DNA of 64,000 nt from the NCBI RefSeq assembly GCF_005221325.1, contig NZ_CP039893.1:62001-126000 (forward strand). Direction: 5' to 3'. Origin of the DNA: Agrobacterium tumefaciens. GTDB lineage: Bacteria; Pseudomonadota; Alphaproteobacteria; Rhizobiales; Rhizobiaceae. Positions 55,520 through 64,000 of the stretch are shown piece after piece (within the stretch, counting starts at the first letter, position 1; every line of letters begins with the position of its first letter). The translations under genes were made by a program, and so were the position numbers. The notes below the pieces were generated by a model, which searched no databases, had not been told where the DNA came from, and saw only the letters and a list, made by a program, of their open reading frames with translations.

Positions 55520-56114
55520 CACTGTGAAGCTCAATCCCACAACAGTTGCCGATCTCGCACTGGCGTTTCGGCCGAATGCCTGGCTGCGCGTTTTGCCACG
55601 TGCCCACATGGCGACGCCACTCGGCATGGGCTTTGGCAATAGCCGCTTTTCCAGCCCTCACAGTCGATTTCGCGTGGCCTACATCGCGCAGGATCTGCCG
55701 ACGGCGATTGCCGAAACGATCGTGCGTGACCGATTCGAGGGCAGCGCCGACCGGGTGCTTGATGAAATAGAGTTCGAAGACTGGGCGATTGCCGAGGTTT
55801 CCGCTGTCGATCCCTTGACCGTCCTCGATCTGAGAACCACCGGTCTGCTCAAGCTAGGAGTTAGCACCGATGCTGCCCGTGCGAAAACACACAACGATGG
55901 GCAGGCGCTGAGCGAGGCCGTCTACGGGTCCTTCGATGCCGACGGATTGTTGTACGCATCGCGGTTGACAGGCGCCCATTGTCTGGCGGTCTACGACCGT
56001 GCGGTGACGCGCAAGCTCGCGGCGACGCCGGCAATCGAGCTTCTTCGACACCCGGGCCTCGTTCCCGCACTGAAGGAAATCGGTGTCTCGGTCCGGAGCG
56101 CTCGCTCTCCTTGA
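55506..56114 (+). CDS. RES-domain toxin
   Basis: RES toxins of Xre/RES systems degrade NAD+ and stop growth when the antitoxin is lost, stabilising the plasmid. The product (202 residues from GTG 55506) has the RES core: Arg in RVLPRAHMATP, then GNSRFSSPHSRFRVAYIAQD and IAETIVRD, and a later Glu/Ser pair in GQALSEAVYG (the family also shows YASR). It is translationally coupled to the antitoxin. Confidence 0.87.
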   Translation: MISADTVKLNPTTVADLALAFRPNAWLRVLPRAHMATPLGMGFGNSRFSSPHSRFRVAYIAQDLPTAIAETIVRDRFEGSADRVLDEIEFEDWAIAEVSAVDPLTVLDLRTTGLLKLGVSTDAARAKTHNDGQALSEAVYGSFDADGLLYASRLTGAHCLAVYDRAVTRKLAATPAIELLRHPGLVPALKEIGVSVRSARSP

Positions 56115-56781
56115 GAGGTATCCTCACTCCTTTCCACCGATCCGTTCATGGCCGCGACATGGATCCGTGGACACACCCACCGTCGACCGAGGGGGCGGCA
56201 TCAATCAGCTGCGATTGAGTGCAGGACAGAATATGCTGATCGCAAATTCTGGAACGGACAGCGCGGCTTGTCCGGTCCGGTGTCAGCGGACACGATCTTA
56301 CCTCGTGCGGGCACGAAACGATGTTGTTGTGACTGGCCCCTGCGTCTTGCCAACAACGGATAATTTTTGGCGAACAAGAGCATGCATGGACGACATGTAA
56401 CCGATCTGAAACCGGAGCCGCCATCGAGACGGAAAGTTCGGCGACGCTCCTCGTCGCATTGGCCGGGCAAATTCCCAAACGATCGATCTGGCCATTGTTG
56501 CCATCCATTCGGGCATAGCAAGTGGGCGCGGCCAACGCGGCCTCGATTTGACATGTCTGATCGAAGAGCGGCTGCGCCTCGATCGTTCTCCCGCAACGGC
56601 ATCGCCAACTTTCTTCCCCTGCGACCTGCGTTCGCATTCCTCGCGGTCCAAGAAAGCCGTCTCCCGCCGCCCTCCATTGCATTCCGGTCCCTTAAGGATG
56701 CGGTCCGATCGTCCCCGATCAAATCGACAGTCATCGAGGACGCGATGGTCGCGGCCCGATCAAACCGAAAGGATCACGACA
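56115..56781. other. Intergenic region without a recognised gene
   Basis: About 670 bases. Frames on both strands are open for up to 180 codons but show no known motif and read like shadows of GC-rich DNA. A dyad TGTCCG/CGGACA is near 56268-56291. The 3' part resembles the GC-rich leaders before other backbone genes, including a GACGCGATGGTCGCGGCC stretch comparable to the dyad before ardC. Confidence 0.4.
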
Positions 56782-57093
56782 ATGGCAATCATCGGCGAAT
56801 TCACCACCAACGGCAACACCATCCTCGGCCACGTACGCACTCTGACGGTCTCCATGAAGGCCCGTCTGAACCCGATCGAACGCACATCCCGCGACGCTCC
56901 CGACTTCCGGATCATGTCCGGAGCGGCCGAAGTCGGCGCCGCCTGGAGCCAGGTTTCCGGCGACGGAGAGCCCTACATCTCGGTCAAGCTCGACGATCCG
57001 AGCTTTCCGGCCCCGATCAATGCGGCACTTTGGCCGACCGAGAGGGAAGGCGACTATACGTTGGTCTGGAACCGCCCGAAGCGCGACGCCTGA
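56782..57093 (+). CDS. DUF736 domain protein
   Basis: A 103-residue protein of the DUF736 family common on alphaproteobacterial plasmids (starts MAIIGEFTTNGNTILGHVRT; contains DPSFPAPINAALWPTEREGD). Function is unknown; the family usually appears in plasmid transfer or leading regions. ATG 56782 follows AAAGGATCACGACA. A terminator follows closely. Confidence 0.87.
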   Translation: MAIIGEFTTNGNTILGHVRTLTVSMKARLNPIERTSRDAPDFRIMSGAAEVGAAWSQVSGDGEPYISVKLDDPSFPAPINAALWPTEREGDYTLVWNRPKRDA

Positions 57094-57102
57094 TCAAAGA
57101 CG

Positions 57103-57132
57103 AAGCCCTGCCGGAAACGGCGGGGCTTTTCC
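57103..57132 (+). terminator. Rho-independent terminator after the DUF736 gene
   Basis: AAGCCCTGCCG (57103-57113) pairs with CGGCGGGGCTT (57118-57128) around a GAAA loop with one G-T pair, followed by TTCCCTT. It begins ten bases after the stop codon. Confidence 0.75.
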
Positions 57133-57406
57133 CTTGTTCAAACCAAGAAGGAACCGGGCATCTAGCCCGCTTCGTCTTCCGGTCGCGATACGGATAGGCG
57201 GGGTCTGCTCAGAATGACCAATCGTGCCGCGAGCAAATGCCGGCCTCAAGGACTTCGCGTGGCCCCCCGATTTTGCTTCCGCTCCGGTTCCCTGCGCTTC
57301 AACAAAACCGGCACCCCACTCGCCGCCTCTGGCGGTCGCCGACGCGATCCCTGACCCCGTCATTTCCTCACGCCCCGCGGCGTCATCTTTCTCAAACGTC
57401 AAGGAG

Positions 57407-57574
57407 ATGACGATGCTACTGGAACAACATATCGAAGAACTGCGCGCCGAGATGAACCATTGCCACCCAGACGAGCGTCGCCAGATTGCCGCGGAGCTGG
57501 AACTGGCTCTGGCCGAACTGGCCGTTATCATGGCCGAGCAGGACGGTTCCGTTGACGCCGTGCCGCCCTTCTGA
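57407..57574 (+). CDS. Small conserved-type acidic protein
   Basis: A 55-residue helical protein (HIEELRAEMNHCHPDERRQI then AAELELALAELAVIM) that begins at ATG 57407 after CAAGGAG. Its length and highly regular helical pattern suggest a genuine small protein; the family is not known to me. Confidence 0.6.
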   Translation: MTMLLEQHIEELRAEMNHCHPDERRQIAAELELALAELAVIMAEQDGSVDAVPPF

Positions 57575-57723
57575 GGGTGGCATACACCCGCAATGCTGCC
57601 ACCACCGTCCGATTGCCATCGAGATCGAGATCAGCTTAAGCGTGATGGCAAGCAGCGCCGATGACGCTGCGCCGTCTGCCTTTGGCGGCTCCCCCCTGAT
57701 GACCCCGCTTACCGCGGTGCGGC

Positions 57724-58002
57724 TCACTTGTTCAGCACATCTTTCAGTGCTTTGGCAGGCTGAAACGTAAGCTTCTTCGCAGCGGCAACCTTGATGGTGG
57801 CGCCGGTTGCCGGATTGCGAGCCTCACGCTCCGGGGTATCCTTGATCTTGAACTTGCCGAATCCCGGGATAGATGTTTCCGCTCCAGACGTGGCTGCCGT
57901 CGTGATCGACGCGAAGACGGTTTCGACGATCGATTTCGCCTGGGCTTTGGTCAGGTTCTGTTCGGATGCGATCTTTTCGGCGATTTCATTGGTTGTGGTC
58001 AT
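57724..58002 (-). CDS. HU-family histone-like protein
   Basis: A 92-residue HU protein: N-terminal helices (EIAEKIASEQNLTKAQAKSI), arm region SIPGFGKFKIKDTPEREARN and C-terminal strand KVAAAKKLTFQPAKALKDVL. It binds and bends DNA nonspecifically. This is the second HU/IHF-type gene in the window (see 41021). GGAAACC is the likely ribosome-binding site. Confidence 0.93.
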   Translation of the reverse strand: MTTTNEIAEKIASEQNLTKAQAKSIVETVFASITTAATSGAETSIPGFGKFKIKDTPEREARNPATGATIKVAAAKKLTFQPAKALKDVLNK

Positions 58003-58035
58003 GACGGTTTCCTCGTTAAAGACGGGAAAACCCTT

Positions 58036-58419
58036 TCAGGCGATCGTTACGTTGTCATGCGGCGTTGTCCTTAGAGTCGCGCTCCTGCAGGGGTTTCCAC
58101 AGCTTCTTGCCGGTTGATAGCCCCTTTTGCGCTTCTGCAGTACCAGTTCGAGGAAGCGCGATATCGCATCATTCTCATTGCCGAACACCTCGGTCATCTC
58201 CCCGCCCGCCTTGCCGATCCGTCCCCATGTCCGTACCAACGCGGTTTCTCCGAACAGGGTTGGCCGGATCGCAAGCGCGTAATATCGGGCCATGTTCCTG
58301 TTGGCGTCGATCCTCTGGCAATAAAGCTGGTAGTGATGAATACCCATCCCCGCTTGATCGTCGATCTTCACGCTACGGTCCAACGACACTTCTGAATCGA
58401 ATGGCCACTTTCGATTCAT
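58036..58419 (-). CDS. WGR domain protein
   Basis: The core (YCQRIDANRNMARYYALAIR, followed by FGETALVRTWGRIGKAGG) is a WGR domain, a nucleic-acid-binding module also found in PARP-type proteins. The product has up to 127 residues; ATG at 58347, giving MGIHHYQLYC, is an equally good start. Function on plasmids is unknown. Confidence 0.8.
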   Translation of the reverse strand: MNRKWPFDSEVSLDRSVKIDDQAGMGIHHYQLYCQRIDANRNMARYYALAIRPTLFGETALVRTWGRIGKAGGEMTEVFGNENDAISRFLELVLQKRKRGYQPARSCGNPCRSATLRTTPHDNVTIA

Positions 58420-58576
58420 TTTCGTGATGAATATCGGTAATCGGCTCCGGTTGGGTGAGACGGCTTCGCCGCACGGTTCTACTCGCTCCGCTCACCGAAC
58501 CCGCAACGCGGTTTCGGCCGATTCCGGTGATGATCCTCTCGCGGAAACACTACGGCGGATGCAGGCAGGCGACCTT

Positions 58577-59059
58577 TCAGTGCATATCGCCGCCACACCA
58601 ATCGATCCGGGGGCTGCCCCAGCGTCGGCCAAGCTTCTCCCGCACCAGCTGCTCGCCGAGCGACTTGCCCGCGCGTGAAACGACACGCAGCTTTCGGCCA
58701 TAAGGATCTTCGTCCCGTACACCAGCCACCAGCGAAAATTCGGCCGCCGCATTGAGCAGCTGGAGCAATCGCAACTTCGCTGCTTCGCCGGCCAGGCGTT
58801 CCTCTTCACAGGCCGGCTGCGAGATTTCCGGCGCGTCGATATCGGCAATGCGGATCTTGACGCCCTCCAGCCAGAAGGTGTCCCCGTCCACAACGCAGGT
58901 CGTCCGTCTTCCCGTATCGCACAGCGTGAACGACGCTAGGAGCTGATCGCCCGCTTGTGCCGTCCCGATCGTTGCGCAAAACAGCACGAGCAACCACACT
59001 GACTTCCGTGACGAACGCCGGATTTTGTGAGCTGGTTGACAGGTTTCGTTCCGAACCAT
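58577..59059 (-). CDS. Thermonuclease-family (SNase) secreted nuclease
   Basis: The protein begins with basic residues and a hydrophobic signal (SVWLLVLFCATIGTAQA), then an SNase domain: VVDGDTFWLEGVKIRIADID (Asp residues for Ca2+), a Glu/Arg segment DPYGRKLRVVSRAGKSL and VREKLGRRW. It is probably exported and cuts DNA or RNA. ATG 59059 gives 160 residues; ATG 59089 is possible. Confidence 0.85.
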   Translation of the reverse strand: MVRNETCQPAHKIRRSSRKSVWLLVLFCATIGTAQAGDQLLASFTLCDTGRRTTCVVDGDTFWLEGVKIRIADIDAPEISQPACEEERLAGEAAKLRLLQLLNAAAEFSLVAGVRDEDPYGRKLRVVSRAGKSLGEQLVREKLGRRWGSPRIDWCGGDMH

Positions 59060-59092
59060 CGAGGCCATGGACCTCACTTTACAATTCATCGA

Positions 59093-59290
59093 TCAATATC
59101 CCAGATATCCAAGAATATCAGCGCCGGAATATTCTCCTGCCTCATCGACATAGGCGATGACATCACCGGTCTGCAAATTGATGAGGGCGTCATCGAGCTG
59201 GCGGACAACGGCGTCGATCTCGTGGATGCGGCATTCTTCGATTGCCTCTTCAGCTGTGACCTGTGCTTCACAGGCTTCCCAATATCTCAT
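59093..59290 (-). CDS. Small acidic hypothetical protein
   Basis: A 65-residue acidic protein (WEACEAQVTAEEAIEECRIH) preceded by GGAGCAACC at ATG 59290. No domain is recognised. It is 15 bases downstream of traG and may be co-transcribed with it. Confidence 0.6.
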   Translation of the reverse strand: MRYWEACEAQVTAEEAIEECRIHEIDAVVRQLDDALINLQTGDVIAYVDEAGEYSGADILGYLGY

Positions 59291-59305
59291 GGTTGCTCCC
59301 TCGAT

Positions 59306-61255
59306 CTAATTCAAAGCCGGACTGTCCGTGCCGAAAGAGTTTTTCTGAAACCGGTTCTCTGCGACACAGGCCTTCATGTCCTCGCGGCGGAACCACATGG
59401 CGCGCCCGCATCGAAGGGGTGCATTGCCCGAGGTGAAGACGATCTGCTCGTCGGCGCGCATGCGCAGAACCTCATGCGGAAGGATCAGGGGCCGGCGGTT
59501 GAGTTGCTTCGACCGCGATCTCGACGATCCCTTCATTCCGGAGGAACGATTGGTTTGATCGACCTCGACCGTGGTGTCGCCACATCGCTTCGAAATGTAG
59601 TCAGCGGTGTCAGGATCGTTGATTGCAGAAAACGAAATCCAGGATGCGGATTCGAACCATTTGCTCGTCGCATCACGCCCTCCATAAGCCTCGCGCATCT
59701 GGCCGAGCGACTGGAAGATCAGCGTTAGCGTGATGCCATATTTGCGACCGGCATCGCGGGCCGTTTCAAGGATGCGCAGGAATCCGAGACGGGCCACTTC
59801 ATCGAGCAGAAATAGCGTGCGCCCCTTCACATCACCATTGCGATTGTAAATGGCGTTGAGCAGCGAGCCGATGACGACACGCGCCAGGCCGGGATGCGCT
59901 TCCAGCACCTTCAGATCAAGTGCGATGAAGATGTCCGTTCCGCTCTCGGCGAGATCGTCGGTTGAGAAACTGTCACCAGAAACGAGGGCGGCATAGTTCG
60001 TGTACGACAGCCAGTGTGTTTCCTTGACCGCATTGGCGTAGACACCGGAAAACGTCTCCGGCGTCATGTTGACGAAAACCGCGACGTTCTCCTTCACGAA
60101 GTCGGATTCCGACTGTTCATAAATCTTCGTCAAACGTGCCCGAAGCTTGGGCTCCGGTTCGGAAAGATTAGCCCGGACACGACGCAGCGTCTGCTCTTTC
60201 TCATCGGTATGGCCGGACAGACAAACGTCGGCGATGAGTGCGGTTAGAAGCTGCATGGCCGAGGCGCGAAAGAAGTCGTCGCGGGCGGACGCTGTGCGTG
60301 CATTGTCGGTCATGATCCAGGTGGCGACGGCGACGATGTCTTCTTCCTTCGTATTGCCATGACGGCCAATCCAGTCCAGCGCATTGAAGCCGACACCAGA
60401 CGCTGTGGGATCGAGCACGATCACCTTCCGGCCGGCCTGGCGCCGGTGCTCGCTGACAATCGGAGCAACCTCGCTTGACGGATCCAGCACAACGAGACCG
60501 CCGCCCCATTTGAGCGCGGTCGGTATTGTTACTGAGGTCGTTTTGAATCCACCGGAACCGGCAAAGACGATGCCATGCGACGAGCCGAAGGAACCATCGA
60601 AGCAGAGCAGTGGCGCCTTGCCGCCGCCGCCCCAGCTTTGTTTGTCATCGGCCCGGAACGGCATGGCGGCAACACTATCGCGATCAACGCGATACCGCTC
60701 GCCGATGACGATGCCGCCGTGCTCAGGAAACAGCGTTCCGGCCTCCTGCATCTTCATCCAGTCGGCCTCGCCATGGACTGCACGCCTGCCAGCGATCCGC
60801 TTTGGTGCAGCCATTGCGAAGGCTGCATTCCCCTTGATCGCAACCCGCAAGGCAAAGACGCTTCCGATGAAGGCGACGCCAACGCCAATCATCGTTGCCG
60901 GATCGGCATATGCGAGAACCGTTTGGCCAGCTGGCACATTGCCGGCAACACCAGCCAGGCGGATCGTTTCGCGTGTCATGGCGATGATGATGACCACAGC
61001 ACTTCCTGCCAGAACGCTTAAACCGGCCACCTTGATATGCGTCGAACCATTGGCGGCAAAGAGCGCAACGACGCCCATCTCGGCAGCCACCACATGGGGC
61101 AGGGCGAGACCAGCCCTTCCCAGCATCAGCTTCGCTTGCGCTGATGTTCCGAGCGCCGACAACCGATATTCCATGCCTGACGTCAGGATCATCGCCGCGA
61201 GCATGATCGCCGCGGGCAGGATTGCCAGTAGCAGCCTATTCGCCCTCATTGCCAA
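59306..61255 (-). CDS. traG: TraG, conjugative coupling protein (VirD4-like)
   Basis: TraG brings the relaxosome to the mating-pair channel in Ti-plasmid conjugation. The 649-residue product has N-terminal membrane segments, Walker A ([11 protein letters not shown], about residue 232) and Walker B ([12 protein letters not shown], about residue 475). It overlaps the end of traD by 20 bases in the order traC-traD-traG, divergent from traA, as on pTi plasmids. Confidence 0.97.
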   Translation of the reverse strand: MAMRANRLLLAILPAAIMLAAMILTSGMEYRLSALGTSAQAKLMLGRAGLALPHVVAAEMGVVALFAANGSTHIKVAGLSVLAGSAVVIIIAMTRETIRLAGVAGNVPAGQTVLAYADPATMIGVGVAFIGSVFALRVAIKGNAAFAMAAPKRIAGRRAVHGEADWMKMQEAGTLFPEHGGIVIGERYRVDRDSVAAMPFRADDKQSWGGGGKAPLLCFDGSFGSSHGIVFAGSGGFKTTSVTIPTALKWGGGLVVLDPSSEVAPIVSEHRRQAGRKVIVLDPTASGVGFNALDWIGRHGNTKEEDIVAVATWIMTDNARTASARDDFFRASAMQLLTALIADVCLSGHTDEKEQTLRRVRANLSEPEPKLRARLTKIYEQSESDFVKENVAVFVNMTPETFSGVYANAVKETHWLSYTNYAALVSGDSFSTDDLAESGTDIFIALDLKVLEAHPGLARVVIGSLLNAIYNRNGDVKGRTLFLLDEVARLGFLRILETARDAGRKYGITLTLIFQSLGQMREAYGGRDATSKWFESASWISFSAINDPDTADYISKRCGDTTVEVDQTNRSSGMKGSSRSRSKQLNRRPLILPHEVLRMRADEQIVFTSGNAPLRCGRAMWFRREDMKACVAENRFQKNSFGTDSPALN

Positions 61256-61451
61256 AGGCCTCCGCGCCGATTGCCGCCAGTCGGGCCTTCTCCGTCTCGT
61301 CGCCCCTGATCCGTCTGTTGGCGTCGATCAGCAGGCCGAGCAGCAGAGAACGCTTCTCGTAGCGCAGTCCGGCTTTGACGATCAGGCCGCCGAGTTCGAT
61401 TTTTTCGCGCGTGTCCTTCTTGCGCGCATCTGATGTTATCGTCTTTGCCAT
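61236..61451 (-). CDS. traD: TraD, conjugal transfer accessory protein
   Basis: A 71-residue protein starting [20 protein letters not shown] and containing [19 protein letters not shown], matching Ti-plasmid TraD in length and sequence character. ATG 61451 lies four bases after the traC stop, which decides the start; in-frame upstream ATGs (for example 61529) fall inside traC. It is a probable relaxosome accessory factor. Confidence 0.9.
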   Translation of the reverse strand: MAKTITSDARKKDTREKIELGGLIVKAGLRYEKRSLLLGLLIDANRRIRGDETEKARLAAIGAEAFGNEGE

Positions 61452-61455
61452 CCGC

Positions 61456-61752
61456 TCAAGCCTCACCAATGCCGCCCGCATCCGCGCCAGACGACTGCGC
61501 CGTGGAGGCCCCGCTTGCGTTTCGGCCATCTCCGGAATCCTTCTTTCCGGTTGCAATACCTTTGCCTCCGCGAAACCGTTTGGCGATCTCCTCCAAGGCC
61601 GCCTGAAGGTCCGCCTCGTCGATCTCGATCTCCCCGAGGCCGGCTTTCAGTGCGATGCGCCCAATGCGTTCGGCCTCACGGGTCTCGGCCTGCTTGAGCT
61701 GATCCTGGAGTCTTGCGATTTCCTCCCTGATCTTCGATGACGGCTTCTTCAT
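61456..61752 (-). CDS. traC: TraC, relaxosome accessory protein
   Basis: A 98-residue protein, [20 protein letters not shown] followed by [20 protein letters not shown], as in Ti and rhizobial TraC. It helps TraA process oriT. The coiled N-terminus and Gly/Ser-rich tail are typical. It is the first gene of the traCDG operon, transcribed away from oriT. Confidence 0.95.
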   Translation of the reverse strand: MKKPSSKIREEIARLQDQLKQAETREAERIGRIALKAGLGEIEIDEADLQAALEEIAKRFRGGKGIATGKKDSGDGRNASGASTAQSSGADAGGIGEA

Positions 61753-61824
61753 TCCGGTTGCTCCTTTGAACTCTGGGCGTTGCTCTTGCGACGCCCAGAG
61801 TCTCCCGGATGCGCTGGAAAAGAC

Positions 61825-61842
61825 ATGTGCAGATCTGCACAT
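61825..61842. promoter_or_regulatory. tra box (TraR-binding site)
   Basis: ATGTGCAGATCTGCACAT is a perfect 18-bp palindrome, identical to the known TraR-binding tra box. It lies between the divergent traCDG and traA operons, so both should be induced by TraR with its acyl-homoserine lactone, giving cell-density control of conjugation. traR and traI are not in the window. Confidence 0.93.
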
Positions 61843-61892
61843 CGGCAGATCGCTCGCTTTGGTGGATGATCCCGACTGTTCCGAAGGAATGG

Positions 61893-61945
61893 CTCCAAGG
61901 GTCCAAGGGCGCAATTATACGTCGTGGCGCGACGTCTTGCTCAGA
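61893..61945 (+). other. oriT: Origin of conjugative transfer (oriT), RSF1010-like
   Basis: The stretch around 61904-61930 reads CCAAGGGCGCAATTATACGT, followed by TCGTGGCGCGACGTCTTGC, matching the RSF1010-type core known at the Ti-plasmid oriT. An inverted repeat ACGTCG-TGGCG-CGACGT (61920-61936) sits beside the probable nick region. It is 59 bases upstream of traA, as expected for cleavage by TraA. The exact nick base cannot be fixed by reading. Confidence 0.88.
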
Positions 61946-62004
61946 GGCCGGAATCGCCTGGCCGCTCCCGACGAACGAGGTTCGAACCGGGAGCTTTTAT
62001 CGCC

Positions 62005-64000
62005 GTGGCCATCGCACACTTCTCAGCCAGCATCATCAGCCGCGGCGACGGCCGCAGCGTGGTGCTGTCCGCGGCCTACCGGCACTGCGCGAAGATGGAA
62101 TACGAGCGTGAAGCCCGCACCATCGACTACACGCGCAAACAGGGCTTGCTGCATGAGGAATTCATGCTTCCTGCCGATGCCCCGAAATGGGCGAAAGCGC
62201 TCATTGCGGATCGTGCGGTTTCGGGCGCGGTCGAAGCCTTCTGGAACAAGGTCGAGGCTTTCGAAAAACGCTCCGACGCGCAGCTGGCCCGTGACCTGAC
62301 GATTGCACTGCCGCTGGAGCTCACACCCGAGCAGAACATCGCCCTGGTCCGTGATTTCGTCGAGAAACACATCCGGGCGAAAGGCATGGTGGCGGACTGG
62401 GTCTATCACGACAATCCCGGCAATCCGCACGTCCATTTGATGACCACGTTACGGCCTCTCTCCGAGGACAGCTTCGGGTCGAAGAAAGTCGCGGTCATCG
62501 GCGAGGACGGCCAGCCGGTGCGGACGAAGTCCGGCAAGATTCTCTACGAACTTTGGGCCGGATCGACCGATGCCTTCAACGTGCTGCGGGATGGGTGGTT
62601 CGAGCGACAGAACCATCATTTGGCGCTTGCCGGGATCGATCTTCGCATCGATGGACGCTCCTACGAGAAGCAGGGTATCGAACTTGAGCCCACCATCCAT
62701 CTCGGCGTCGGTGCCAAGGCGATCGAGCGCAAAGCGGCGAGCCGGGGTGTCAGGCCGGAGCTGGAGCGGATCGAGCTGAACGAGGAGCGACGCTCGGAAA
62801 ATGCCCGCCGGATCCTACGCAATCCCGCCATCGTGCTCGACCTGATCACGCGGGAAAAGAGCGTCTTCGACGAACGCGATATAGCCAAGGTATTGCACCG
62901 TTATATCGACGATCCCGCAGTCTTCCAACAACTCATGGTCAGGATCATCCTGAACCCGGAAGTGCTGCGGCTGCAGCGCGAAACGATCGATTTTGCGACC
63001 GGAAAGAAAGTGCCGGCGCGTTATTCGACGCGAGCGATGATTCGGCTGGAAGCGACGATGGCGCGGCAGGCAACATGGCTGTCGAACCGGGAGGGAAGGG
63101 GCGTTTCCCACTCCGCTCTCGAAGCCACGTTCAAGCGGCATGAGCGGCTGTCCGACGAGCAGAAAGCAGCGATCGAGCGCATTGCAGGACCTGCCCGTAT
63201 CGCCGCCGTCGTCGGACGCGCGGGTGCTGGCAAGACCACGATGATGAAGGCGGCACGGGAGGCGTGGGAGCTGGCCGGATATCGTGTCGTTGGTGGCGCG
63301 CTCGCCGGCAAAGCGGCGGAGGGCCTTTCGAGCGAAGCCGGCATCGAGAGCCGCACGCTCTCATCCTGGGAGCTGCGCTGGAACCGCGGTCGTGACGTGC
63401 TCGACAATAAAACCGTCTTCGTCATGGACGAGGCCGGCATGGTAGCCTCGAAACAGATGGCGGGCTTTGTCGATGCCGTCGTCAGGGCAGGGGCAAAGAT
63501 CGTGCTGGTCGGCGACCCCGAACAGCTGCAGCCCATTGAGGCGGGCGCTGCCTTCCGCGCCATTGTCGATCGGATTGGTTACGCTGAACTCGAAACGATC
63601 TATCGCCAGCGCGAGGACTGGATGCGCAAGGCGTCGCTCGATCTGGCGCGCGGCAATGTCGAGAAGGCGTTGGCGCTCTACAATGCCAATGCGAGAATTG
63701 TTGGCGAACGTCTGAAGGCGGAAGCGGTTGAGCGCCTGATCGCCGACTGGAACCATGATTACGATCAGACGAAGACGACATTGATCCTCGCCCATCTGCG
63801 CCGCGACGTGCGCATGCTCAACGTCATGGCGCGCGAGAAGCTGGTCGAGCGCGGCATCGTCGGCGAGGGCCACGTCTTTAGAACGGCTGACGGCGAACGC
63901 CGTTTCGACGCAGGCGATCAGATCGTCTTCCTGAAGAATGAAACCTCACTTGGGGTAAAGAACGGCATGATCGGCCATGTCGTTGAGGCTGCGCCGAACC
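62005..64000 (+). CDS. traA: TraA, relaxase-helicase (3' end outside window)
   Basis: The frame starts at GTG 62005 (MAIAHFSASIISRGDGRSVV) and stays open to the window end (665 codons; full TraA is about 1100 residues). The N-terminus is a MobA/MobL relaxase with the metal-binding HDNPGNPHVHLMT motif. A TraI-like helicase follows: Walker A VVGRAGAGKTTMM and Walker B FVMDEAGM. TraA nicks oriT and unwinds the plasmid in conjugation; it is separate from the VirD2 relaxase of T-DNA transfer. Confidence 0.96.
   Translation, partial: MAIAHFSASIISRGDGRSVVLSAAYRHCAKMEYEREARTIDYTRKQGLLHEEFMLPADAPKWAKALIADRAVSGAVEAFWNKVEAFEKRSDAQLARDLTIALPLELTPEQNIALVRDFVEKHIRAKGMVADWVYHDNPGNPHVHLMTTLRPLSEDSFGSKKVAVIGEDGQPVRTKSGKILYELWAGSTDAFNVLRDGWFERQNHHLALAGIDLRIDGRSYEKQGIELEPTIHLGVGAKAIERKAASRGVRPELERIELNEERRSENARRILRNPAIVLDLITREKSVFDERDIAKVLHRYIDDPAVFQQLMVRIILNPEVLRLQRETIDFATGKKVPARYSTRAMIRLEATMARQATWLSNREGRGVSHSALEATFKRHERLSDEQKAAIERIAGPARIAAVVGRAGAGKTTMMKAAREAWELAGYRVVGGALAGKAAEGLSSEAGIESRTLSSWELRWNRGRDVLDNKTVFVMDEAGMVASKQMAGFVDAVVRAGAKIVLVGDPEQLQPIEAGAAFRAIVDRIGYAELETIYRQREDWMRKASLDLARGNVEKALALYNANARIVGERLKAEAVERLIADWNHDYDQTKTTLILAHLRRDVRMLNVMAREKLVERGIVGEGHVFRTADGERRFDAGDQIVFLKNETSLGVKNGMIGHVVEAAPN

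Noticed and set aside
56201..56734. Reverse 177-codon frame in the 56-kb gap
   Set aside because: Composition and lack of motif suggest chance; forward leader features explain the region better.
60384..61433. Forward 349-codon frame opposite traG
   Set aside because: It lies antisense to traG with low-complexity composition; no independent start or domain.
1..64000. CRISPR arrays, tRNA or rRNA genes, complete insertion sequences, repABC origin
   Set aside because: None seen on reading; only fragments of mobile-element or catabolic genes are present.

Overview
The window is a 64-kb piece of a tumour- or root-inducing (Ti/Ri-class) plasmid from Agrobacterium, Rhizobium or Allorhizobium. It carries the right half of a complete virulence regulon (virB10-virB11-virG, virC2-virC1, virD1 to virD5, virE1 to virE3). 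It also has the Ti-type conjugation region (traG-traD-traC, a TraR box, an RSF1010-like oriT and the start of traA) and a long stretch of rhizobial plasmid housekeeping genes between them. Having virE1 and virE2 argues against Ri plasmids that use GALLS instead, so I favour a Ti plasmid. No T-DNA, opine gene, repABC origin, tRNA, rRNA or CRISPR array was seen.

Layout. (1) 1-16004: vir genes. VirA-phosphorylated VirG activates these operons at vir boxes. VirD1/VirD2 nick the T-DNA, VirC1/VirC2 help, VirD4 couples substrates to the VirB channel, and VirD2, VirE2, VirE3 and VirD5 enter the plant cell. (2) 16005-16761: debris, including a mocC/iolE fragment abutting virE3. (3) 16762-22594: a GC-rich TetR-controlled redox/detoxification block (thioesterase, TetR, truncated SDR, old yellow enzyme, MDR reductase, alpha/beta hydrolase, aldo-keto reductase), followed by an HD-GYP gene. 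(4) 23620-26038: small hypotheticals and a decayed exodeoxyribonuclease III gene.

(5) 26039-32580: the most unusual part. A divergent, AT-richer cluster encodes a PurE-like mutase, a thymidylate-kinase-like kinase, an adenine-phosphoribosyltransferase-like enzyme, an unknown protein, a DUF2156-type (aminoacyl-transferase-like GNAT) protein, a PF14907-type nucleotidyltransferase-like protein and an MFS exporter. Most of the forward genes overlap or abut at start/stop codons. I infer an operon that makes and exports a modified purine or nucleotide-like small molecule, with function unproven. It is flanked by gene wrecks (exoIII on the left, a serine-recombinase tail on the right), as expected of an insertion.

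(6) 32581-59290: plasmid backbone and leading-region-like genes. These include a TOPRIM primase-like protein, DUF1419, DUF3085 (frameshifted), a giant methylase/helicase (frameshifted), IHF/HU proteins, a cold-shock protein, a GNAT, a DMT transporter behind a ykkC-class riboswitch, a DEDDh exonuclease, a frameshifted transglutaminase-like gene, a ParB-like protein, ProQ/FinO and XRE regulators, ArdC antirestriction protein, an Xre/RES toxin-antitoxin pair, DUF736, WGR and thermonuclease-like genes. Several have long GC-rich leaders with strong hairpins. (7) 59306-64000: Ti-type transfer genes around the quorum-sensing tra box and oriT; traA runs off the right end.
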